In this document: positions 44,772-52,909 of the stretch, in pieces | Position numbering within the stretch: the first letter of the stretch is position 1 | Layout: each line of letters opens with the position of its first letter | Origin: Hyphomicrobiales bacterium | GTDB lineage: Bacteria; Pseudomonadota; Alphaproteobacteria; Rhizobiales; Rhizobiaceae | Direction: 5' to 3' | Assembly (NCBI GenBank): GCA_900470155.1 | Contig: UBZT01000003.1 | Coordinates: 372,001-436,000, forward strand | Length of the DNA: 64,000 nucleotides | Made by a program: the position numbers and the translations under genes | Notes under the pieces: model-generated | Seen by the model: only the letters and a program-made list of their open reading frames with translations | What the model was told of the DNA's origin: nothing | Databases searched by the model: none

Positions 44772-47700
44772 GAGAGGACGATCGGTCCGTGCGTTACCAG
44801 TCGGGGGACGCTGACGAGGACAACGGCTACCTACCCGATGGAATTGCCATCGTCGGAATGTCCGGCCGCTTCCCCGGCGCCTCGAGTGTCGATGCGCTCT
44901 GGCAGCTCGTCGAACGCGGGGGCAATGCGTTTAGGATCTTTTCCGCCGACGAGATCGAGGACAGCTTTACCGACGAAGAGCGAGCCTCGCCGGATTATGT
45001 CGCATGTCGTCCCCATCTCGAAGATGTGGACCAATTCGATGCCGAATTCTTCGGCATGTTCGCGCGTGAGGCCGCACTCACCGATCCGCAGCACCGGGTG
45101 TTCCTGGAGCTTTGCTGGGAAGCGCTGGAGATCGCCGGCTATGATCCCTACCGCAATCCCGGTGTCGTCGGCGTATTTGCCGGCTGCTCGATGCCGACCT
45201 ATCTGCTCAACAATGTCATGGCGGACCGCGCCGCGGTCGAAGAGGTCACTTCGAACTACCAGATCGGTTGCTACAATCAGCTGATCGGCTCGCTCGGAGA
45301 CGCGCTTTCCACCCGTATCGCCTACAAGTTTAATCTACGGGGCCCTGCATTCACGCTGCAATCGGCCTGCTCGACATCTTTGCTTGCGGTTTCCCAGGCC
45401 TGCCAGAACCTCCTGACCTACAGCTGCGACATGGCGCTGGCGGGCGGCGTCTCGATCACGATGCCGCAAAAGCGAGGCTACATCTATCAGGAAGGGGGCA
45501 TGGTTTCGAAGGATGGCGTTTGCCGGCCCTTTGATGCGGATGCCTCCGGCACCGTGTTCGGCAGTGGCGCAGGGGTTGTCTTGCTCAAGCGCCTCGAGGA
45601 TGCGATCAATGATGGCGATCTGATCTATGCTGTCATCCGTGGATACGGCATCAACAATGACGGATCCGACAAGATCGGCTTCACCGCGCCCAGCGCAGAA
45701 GGCCAGGCCGAAGCGATCGGTGCAGCGATCGCGCGTGCCGGGGTGGAACCTTCGACCATCGGTTATGTCGAATGCCACGGAACGGCCACCCCTCTCGGAG
45801 ATCCGATCGAGTTCTCCGGATTGAAGGACGCCTTTGCAGACGTTACAGGCAAAAGCGAGAGCTGCGCGCTGAGCTCGCTGAAGGGCAGCATCGGCCATCT
45901 GGATGCCGCAGCCGGCGTGTCGGGCCTGATCAAGGCGACCATGGCGCTGCATCGCCGCAAGATACCGGCGATGCCCAATTTCAAGTCGCCCAATCCGCGT
46001 ATCGATTTGCACGATACGCCTTTCTATATTCCGACCGAAACCCGGGATTGGCCTGAAGGTGCAACCCCGAGACGCGCAGGTGTGAGTGCGTTTGGCGTGG
46101 GCGGTACCAATATTCATGTCGTGCTGGAAGAGGCACCGACCTCGCATCGGCCCGATGTCGGACAAAGCGCCGGTCCGTTCATACTGCCACTGTCGGCCCG
46201 ATCGGACGCAGCCTTGTCGGATATGCGCAGGAATCTCGCGGGCTATCTCGAAAGCAACAACACGTTGCCCCTGTCGCAGGTCGCAAGAACGCTGCAGCAG
46301 GGCCGGCATGATTTCAAGACTCGGACGGCCATCGCCGTGACCTCGGTCGCGGCCGCCGTCGAGCAACTAAGGGCGGAAACGGTGGTGACCGGGGTTGCCG
46401 AGGACAGACCGCCGCCGGTGGTTTTCATGTTCCCGGGGCAGGGGTCGCAGTATGTTGGCATGGGGGCTGCCCTCTACAACAGCGAACCCGAATTCGCGCG
46501 GTGGATTGACCGTGGCACCGAGCTGCTGAAGATGCGCTTCAACGTCGATGTGCGAGACTACATATGCCACACCGGGCCTGTCAGCGCTGCAATGGCGGCG
46601 GAACAGCGGGAAACCCGGATCGCGCAGCCTTGCCTCTATCTGGTCGAATATGCTCTGGCGCAGCTCTGGATGAGCCGGGGACTGAAACCCGATGCGATGA
46701 TCGGCCATAGCGTCGGAGAATTCGTTGCCGCGACTCTCGCCAACGTCATTTCATTCGAAGACGCCCTGACGCTGGTCGCCTCCCGGGGTCAGTTGATGCA
46801 GAACCAGGCGCCGGGCGCCATGCTGTCGGTTCGCGCATCGCCGGAAACCCTGCAGGGCTATCTGCGGGGAGGAGCCGAGATCGCGGCGATCAATGCGCCC
46901 AAGCTCTGCGTTGCATCCGGCCCGATGGACGATATCGAGGCGCTTTGCTTTGCGCTCGAAAAGGCCGGCATCGCTTTCAGCCGGCTGCACACGTCGCATG
47001 CGTTCCATTCTGCGATGATGGAGCCCTGCATCGACGAACTGCGAGACGTTGCCGCAAAGGTCACCTATGGCCGGGCCACCATACCTTATATCTCCTGCGT
47101 CACCGGTGGTTGGCAGAATGACGAACTCGGATCATCGCCGGACTACTGGTCGAGGCATTGCCGGGAGCCGGTTCTTTTTTCCGACGGTCTGATCACACTC
47201 TGCCAGGATCAGAGCCCGATCCTGCTCGAGGTCGGTCCGGGCCGCACGCTGTCGGTCTTTGCGGCCCAGACGATCGGTCGCAGCGAACTGAGCGCCATCG
47301 TGCAGTCGCTGCCCGAACATGACAATGCGCATGCGGCGCCCCGGGTGATGGCAGAAGCCCATGGCCGGATGTGGATGGCGGGAAGCGATCTTCCCTGGCC
47401 GAACCTTCCGCCCGGCCGCGAACGTATCCTGCCTTTGCCGACTTATCCTTTCCAGCGTCAGCGACACTGGATTGACGCGCCACCCTCGGCTCGCCGCGCC
47501 CGCGCGGCTCAGCCGGCCCGGGTCACGGCGGCATCCGAGACCATCATCAGTGAGTTACCTGTAAAAAGTGAGGTGGATACCATGAATGCTATCAGCACAA
47601 TCGCCATTGCAGACCGTATCCCGGGACTGGAGACATCCCTCCTGACGCTGCTGAGCGACATGTCTGGCGAAGTGCTCGAAGCGGGGAATCGCAATGACAG

Positions 47701-50700
47701 CTTCCTGGAACTCGGCTTCGATTCGCTGTTCATCGGTCAGTTCGCCCAGAAGATAGACAAGCAGTATGGCGTCAAGATCTCCTTCCGGGAGCTGTTGAGC
47801 AACATTCCCTCGATTGCAGCGCTCGCCAAATATCTCGACAAGGCACTGCCGCCTGAAACAGCCCCGGTCGAAATGGCGCTACCGGTCGTGTCTCCAGCGG
47901 CCACGACACCGGTTGCCGTTGCACCTGCACCGGTTGCAGCTCCGATGGCGCAGCCCGCCGCGGCATTGCCCATGGTCGCGCGCGGCGCGTCGGTTGATGG
48001 CAGCCTGGAAGCAGTCCTGCAGTCACAGCTTGCCCTTGCCCAGACGCTGTTTGCCCAGCAGTTGCAGCTTCTCCAGGGCTCCGGCCATGCTTTGCCGTTG
48101 ACGGCTGCACCAGCGTTGCTTGCTGCGGCGGCCCCCACTGCCACGCCGGCGGCGGAGACGCCGCGTGCGCCGGCCGCCAGCCCATTGTCCACGGGCACTG
48201 TTTCCGTCAGTGACAGCGCCGCCGAGATCGGTGGGGAGCGCTATACGCGCTACCAACAGTCGGGCAGCAAGGCGAAAACCGAATTATCGCCCGCAAAGGA
48301 AGCGTTTCTCAACGATCTGATCCTCGCCTATTCCAACAGGAACAAGGGATCGAAAGCCTATACCCAGGAGCACCGCAAGCGCCTCGCGGACCCACGCACG
48401 GCGTCCGGCTTCCGTGCCGAGTGGAAAGAGATGATCTTCCCGGTCGTTTCTGATCGCTCCAAGGGCGCGCGCATCTGGGATGTGGATGGTCATGAATATA
48501 TCGATCTCGTCAATGGCTTCGGCCAGACGGCATTCGGTCATGCGCCGGACTTTGTGGTCGATGCGATGAAGGACCAGATGGATGCCGGTTTCGCTATTGG
48601 ACCGCAGACACCGCTTGCCGGCGAGGTTGCCGCGCTGATCAGCGAGATGACCGGCCATGAGCGCGTGACTTTCTGCAACACGGGCTCGGAAGCCGTGATG
48701 GCGGCCATGCGCCTTGCACGCGCTGTCACGGGTCGCGACCGCATCGTGGTTTTCGCCAATGACTATCACGGCCAGTTCGACGAGGTGCTGGTCAAGGGAC
48801 GTGCCCGCACGAAGGAGCCAGTGGCACTTCCGATCGCCGCTGGCATCCCCTCCGGCTCGGTCGGCAACATGGTCGTGCTTCCCTATGGTAGCGACGAAAG
48901 CCTCGACTGGATCCGCGCCAATGCGCAGGATCTTGCCGCGGTGATCATCGAGCCGATCCAGAGCAGGCATCCGGAACTGCGGCCACAGGAATTCGTACGA
49001 AGCCTACGCAAGATCGCCACCGATGCAGAATTCGCACTAGTGTTCGATGAAGTCGTGACCGGCTTTCGTGTCGATCCGGGCGGCATGCAGGCGATCTGGG
49101 GCATTCAGGGCGACATGGCCACGTTCGGCAAGGTTGTCGGCGGTGGCATGCCGATCGGCGTGCTCACCGGGACCAGCCGGTTCATGGACGCGCTCGATGG
49201 CGGCCACTGGACCTATGGCGATGACACCGTCCCGAATGTCGTGCCCACCTTCTTTGCCGGTACTTTTGTCCGCCATCCGGTGGTTCTGGCCGCGGCAAAG
49301 GCCGTGCTCCATCACATCAAGGGCGAAGGATCGGCGCTCTACAGCCGCGTCGCCCCCCGTACGGAAGCACTTGTCGAGGAAATCAATGCCGAGCTGGTCA
49401 AGCGCGGCATTGCGCCAAGCCTGCGTGGCTACAAGAGCTGGTTCGTCACGGATTTCAGCAGCCAGGATCCGCTTGGCGGCCTGTTCTACCCGTATCTCCG
49501 GATGAACGGCATCCACATCCAGGACGGCTATCCATGCTTCCTGACGACGGCTCATACAGAGGAAGACTTCAAGACGATCGCGCGCGCATTCCGCGATGCG
49601 ATCGATGCCCTGCAATGCGTCGGCATCTTTGCGCCAAAGGGACAGAGCGAGCTTGCCGGTCCGCCCAAGGCGATCGCAGCACCGGTACCCGCAAAGACCG
49701 AAAGGCCGGACAGTGCAGCCTTGACCGAAGCCCAGTCGGAAATCTGGCTGGCGGCCCAGGCCGGCGACGAGGCGTCGTGCTCGTTCAATGAATCGCTTTC
49801 GCTGACATTGGACGGATCCTTCGATCGCCAAGCCTTCCAGGCGGCGCTGAAGACCGTGGTCGATCGCCATGACGCCCTGCACATCCGTTTCGATCGGAAT
49901 GGCGAGCGGTTCCGCTTCACGCCGGATTTCGCTTTGCCGGTCGAGTTTATTGACCTGTCGACGGAGGTTGACGCCAGTGGCCTTCTGGAGGCCTTGATCG
50001 AAAGGGATGCGGTCACGCCGTTCGATCTGGTGCAGGGGCCGCTCGCCAGGGCCTATCTGGTGCGCCTGGGCGAAAACCGGCATGTCTTTGTCTTCACCGC
50101 GCATCACATCATCTGCGATGGCTGGTCGCTGAACGTGATCATCAACGAACTGTCCGCAGCCTATTCAGCTGCGCTGCGCGGTGAAACGGTCGAGTTCGAA
50201 CCGGCTCTTTCCTTCGCCGATTATGCGACGAAATTTGCCCCGAAGGACGATGTCAGCCGGGAGACCGCACGCTTCTGGCAGGAGCAGTACAAGGTTCTGC
50301 CCGAGCTTGCGGACATGCCGTTCGACAGGCCTTATCCGGACCAGAAGAGTTTTGCCGGTGGTACATGCACAGCAATGATTTCTGCAGACGTCTGCAAGCT
50401 GATCAAGAAGCGCGGAGCCAGGGCCGGTGCAACGCTATTTTCGACCATGCTGGCGGCGCTCCAGGTGATGCTGGCCCGCTTGTCGGGAGAGCCCGACGTG
50501 GTGATCGCCGTTCCATCGGCTGGTCAGAGCCTGCTGGAAGACAAGATCCTGGTTGGCCACTGCGTCAACCTCCTGCCGCTGCGCCAGATGGTCGATGCAT
50601 CCGTCTCCTTCGAGGAGCACCTGAAGGCGACGCAACAGCTCGTGCTGAAAGCCTTCGAGCACCAGGATTACACCTACGGGACACTGGTCAAGACACTCGG

Positions 50701-52909
50701 CGTCAAGCGCGATCCGCGCCGTCTGCCGCTGACCGGTATCCAGTTCAATCTTGAGCGGGTGGCGGCGAACGCAGAGTTTGCCGGTCTCGATGCCAGCATC
50801 GTGCCCAATCCGAAGGCGTTCTCAAACTTCGACATGTTCCTCAACATGATCGAGGGGGCCGACGGCATTCGGATCGACGTCGACTACAATGCCGATGTCC
50901 TGGATCGCGCCACCGTCGATCGCTGGATCGGTCATCTGACCACGCTCGTCACCGCACTCGCTGACGACATGCAACGCCCGGTCGCGTCGCTGCCGCTTCT
51001 GTCGTCAAAAGAGACGACATGGCTGGTGGACGATCTCAATCGGACTGTGGCCGACTATGATCGTGACCGGTTCGCCTTCTCGCTCTTTTCCGACAATGCG
51101 AAAAAGGCTCCCCTCGCGGTGGCCGCCCGTCATGGCAGCCAAGTCATGACCTATGACGACCTGGAAAAATGCTCCAACCAGTTCGCCCGCCATCTGCGCT
51201 CTGTCGTTTCAGGGCAAGGGGAGCGCATCGCGCTTTTGGCCGATCGTTCGCTCGACATGCTTGTCGCACTCATTGGCATCATGAAGGCGGGACACACCTA
51301 TGTTCCGCTGGATCCCGGCCATCCGGAGACACGCCTGCGCCAGACGCTTGCCACGGCACATCCGATCGCCCTGATCTGCGACAGCGAGCTTGGTGCGGGT
51401 CTCGCTGGCGACAACGTTACGCTGATCCGTCTCGACAGGGACGCGGACGCCATCGCGGCCCTGTCTGGATCGGAACTGGAAGAACTTCCTTCCGATACCG
51501 AGACCACAGCCTATGTGATATTCACCTCGGGTTCGACGGGTACGCCAAAGGGCGTTGCGATTTCCCATCGTGCCCTGACGAATTTCCTCCAGTCAATGGC
51601 CCGCGAGCCAGGCTTCACCGCCAACGATGTTCTGGTTGCCGTCACAACGATCTCCTTCGACATCGCCGGGCTGGAGCTCTATCTGCCGCTGATTGCTGGC
51701 GGACAGGTCGTGATTGCTGATCGGTCTCAAGTGGAGGATGGCTTTGGCCTTGTTCGCCTGGTCAAGGAAAGCGGAGCAACGGTCCTGCAGGCGACGCCGA
51801 CCCTATGGCAAATGCTTGTCGAGGCGGGCCTGGACGGTTCCGTGCCGCTGAAGAAGCTTTGCGGCGGCGAGGCGCTGCCGAAGGCGCTGGCCCGTACACT
51901 GGCCGGCATGCAGGGCGATTTGTGGAATATGTATGGTCCCACTGAGACCACCATCTGGTCTTCGGTCGCCAAAATTGCCGATGAAGATACACCGATCACG
52001 ATTGGGCATCCGATTGCCAATACCCAGCTGCATATCCTGGGTGCCGATGGCCACCTTTCTCCGGTTGGTGTCACTGGCGAACTGTGCATCGGGGGCGATG
52101 GTCTGGCTCAGGGTTATTTCGAGCGGCCGGACCTGACCGATGCTGCCTTTGTCGCAGCCGATATCGGGACCGGAGGTGCTGCGCGCCTCTACAAGACCGG
52201 TGATCTTGGCAAGCGGCTGGCTGACGGCTCCCTGCAACTCCTGGGGCGGCGCGATAATCAGATCAAGCTGCGCGGTTTCCGCATCGAGCTTGGTGATATC
52301 GAAACGGTGGTTTCGCAGGTCCCCGGCATGCGCCAATGCGCTGTGGTCGGCGCGCGCAATGGCAAGGGCGATCTGGTTCTGGTCTGCTATTTCGTTGCCG
52401 AACCCGGCACCCCGGCATCGGACAGCCTGCAGCTGGCATCCAGCGTAAAGGCCCAATTGCCGGCCTATATGGTGCCGAGCATTTGGTCTTTGGAGACCGA
52501 TCTGCCACAGACGGCAAATGGCAAGCTTGACCGCAAGACGCTGACATCGCGCGATATCCGCCGCGGTGACGTGGATCAATCGGTCGTCAAGATCAAGCCG
52601 CGCACTGCCATGGAAGAAAAGCTCTGGGGGATCTGGAAGGGCGTGCTCGATGTCGAGACCATCGGGGTCGAGGACAATCTGTACCAGCTTGGTGCGGACT
52701 CGCTGACGATTTTCCGCATCGCCGCGCGCATGCTGGATGCCGGACTGCCGCTGGAGGCTAAACATCTCCTTCGCCATCCCTCCATCGCCGAGCTGGCAGC
52801 CTATGCCGAGCAGCAGGAGGAAACGCCGTCCGTCGGTATCGTCTACCAGATGCCGTCCCTTTCGGATTTCCGCAATGGTGCCCGTCGCCGGATGGAGAGC
52901 CTGTCATGA
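44768..52909 (+). CDS. Hybrid PKS-NRPS: KS-AT-ACP-AMT-C-A-T
   Basis: A 2,713-residue megasynthase. KS (about 24-445): Cys201 in SACSTSL, His in ECHGTATPLGD. AT (about 555-850): Ser648 in GHSVGEF and SHAFHS, which indicates malonyl-CoA. ACP: Ser986 in LGFDSL. After a Pro/Ala-rich linker, a class III PLP aminotransferase (about 1200-1620) has Lys1455 in FGKVVGGGMPIG, as in the mycosubtilin/iturin AMT. C (about 1650-2075): intact HHIICDG at 1779. A (about 2100-2600): its pocket reads about D-I-L-Q-L-G-M-I-W-K, close to the glycine code of DhbF. T: Ser2645 in LGADSL. No KR, DH or ER is present, so the beta-keto group should be transaminated to a beta-amine before condensation with Gly. Confidence 0.94.
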   Translation: MREDDRSVRYQSGDADEDNGYLPDGIAIVGMSGRFPGASSVDALWQLVERGGNAFRIFSADEIEDSFTDEERASPDYVACRPHLEDVDQFDAEFFGMFAREAALTDPQHRVFLELCWEALEIAGYDPYRNPGVVGVFAGCSMPTYLLNNVMADRAAVEEVTSNYQIGCYNQLIGSLGDALSTRIAYKFNLRGPAFTLQSACSTSLLAVSQACQNLLTYSCDMALAGGVSITMPQKRGYIYQEGGMVSKDGVCRPFDADASGTVFGSGAGVVLLKRLEDAINDGDLIYAVIRGYGINNDGSDKIGFTAPSAEGQAEAIGAAIARAGVEPSTIGYVECHGTATPLGDPIEFSGLKDAFADVTGKSESCALSSLKGSIGHLDAAAGVSGLIKATMALHRRKIPAMPNFKSPNPRIDLHDTPFYIPTETRDWPEGATPRRAGVSAFGVGGTNIHVVLEEAPTSHRPDVGQSAGPFILPLSARSDAALSDMRRNLAGYLESNNTLPLSQVARTLQQGRHDFKTRTAIAVTSVAAAVEQLRAETVVTGVAEDRPPPVVFMFPGQGSQYVGMGAALYNSEPEFARWIDRGTELLKMRFNVDVRDYICHTGPVSAAMAAEQRETRIAQPCLYLVEYALAQLWMSRGLKPDAMIGHSVGEFVAATLANVISFEDALTLVASRGQLMQNQAPGAMLSVRASPETLQGYLRGGAEIAAINAPKLCVASGPMDDIEALCFALEKAGIAFSRLHTSHAFHSAMMEPCIDELRDVAAKVTYGRATIPYISCVTGGWQNDELGSSPDYWSRHCREPVLFSDGLITLCQDQSPILLEVGPGRTLSVFAAQTIGRSELSAIVQSLPEHDNAHAAPRVMAEAHGRMWMAGSDLPWPNLPPGRERILPLPTYPFQRQRHWIDAPPSARRARAAQPARVTAASETIISELPVKSEVDTMNAISTIAIADRIPGLETSLLTLLSDMSGEVLEAGNRNDSFLELGFDSLFIGQFAQKIDKQYGVKISFRELLSNIPSIAALAKYLDKALPPETAPVEMALPVVSPAATTPVAVAPAPVAAPMAQPAAALPMVARGASVDGSLEAVLQSQLALAQTLFAQQLQLLQGSGHALPLTAAPALLAAAAPTATPAAETPRAPAASPLSTGTVSVSDSAAEIGGERYTRYQQSGSKAKTELSPAKEAFLNDLILAYSNRNKGSKAYTQEHRKRLADPRTASGFRAEWKEMIFPVVSDRSKGARIWDVDGHEYIDLVNGFGQTAFGHAPDFVVDAMKDQMDAGFAIGPQTPLAGEVAALISEMTGHERVTFCNTGSEAVMAAMRLARAVTGRDRIVVFANDYHGQFDEVLVKGRARTKEPVALPIAAGIPSGSVGNMVVLPYGSDESLDWIRANAQDLAAVIIEPIQSRHPELRPQEFVRSLRKIATDAEFALVFDEVVTGFRVDPGGMQAIWGIQGDMATFGKVVGGGMPIGVLTGTSRFMDALDGGHWTYGDDTVPNVVPTFFAGTFVRHPVVLAAAKAVLHHIKGEGSALYSRVAPRTEALVEEINAELVKRGIAPSLRGYKSWFVTDFSSQDPLGGLFYPYLRMNGIHIQDGYPCFLTTAHTEEDFKTIARAFRDAIDALQCVGIFAPKGQSELAGPPKAIAAPVPAKTERPDSAALTEAQSEIWLAAQAGDEASCSFNESLSLTLDGSFDRQAFQAALKTVVDRHDALHIRFDRNGERFRFTPDFALPVEFIDLSTEVDASGLLEALIERDAVTPFDLVQGPLARAYLVRLGENRHVFVFTAHHIICDGWSLNVIINELSAAYSAALRGETVEFEPALSFADYATKFAPKDDVSRETARFWQEQYKVLPELADMPFDRPYPDQKSFAGGTCTAMISADVCKLIKKRGARAGATLFSTMLAALQVMLARLSGEPDVVIAVPSAGQSLLEDKILVGHCVNLLPLRQMVDASVSFEEHLKATQQLVLKAFEHQDYTYGTLVKTLGVKRDPRRLPLTGIQFNLERVAANAEFAGLDASIVPNPKAFSNFDMFLNMIEGADGIRIDVDYNADVLDRATVDRWIGHLTTLVTALADDMQRPVASLPLLSSKETTWLVDDLNRTVADYDRDRFAFSLFSDNAKKAPLAVAARHGSQVMTYDDLEKCSNQFARHLRSVVSGQGERIALLADRSLDMLVALIGIMKAGHTYVPLDPGHPETRLRQTLATAHPIALICDSELGAGLAGDNVTLIRLDRDADAIAALSGSELEELPSDTETTAYVIFTSGSTGTPKGVAISHRALTNFLQSMAREPGFTANDVLVAVTTISFDIAGLELYLPLIAGGQVVIADRSQVEDGFGLVRLVKESGATVLQATPTLWQMLVEAGLDGSVPLKKLCGGEALPKALARTLAGMQGDLWNMYGPTETTIWSSVAKIADEDTPITIGHPIANTQLHILGADGHLSPVGVTGELCIGGDGLAQGYFERPDLTDAAFVAADIGTGGAARLYKTGDLGKRLADGSLQLLGRRDNQIKLRGFRIELGDIETVVSQVPGMRQCAVVGARNGKGDLVLVCYFVAEPGTPASDSLQLASSVKAQLPAYMVPSIWSLETDLPQTANGKLDRKTLTSRDIRRGDVDQSVVKIKPRTAMEEKLWGIWKGVLDVETIGVEDNLYQLGADSLTIFRIAARMLDAGLPLEAKHLLRHPSIAELAAYAEQQEETPSVGIVYQMPSLSDFRNGARRRMESLS

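Noticed and set aside
45335..46366. Minus-strand 343-codon frame under the ketosynthase region
   Set aside because: Antisense to well-defined KS/AT domain sequence, with no family motif.
49037..50107. Minus-strand 356-codon frame under the AMT/C domains
   Set aside because: Antisense shadow of the PKS-NRPS gene.
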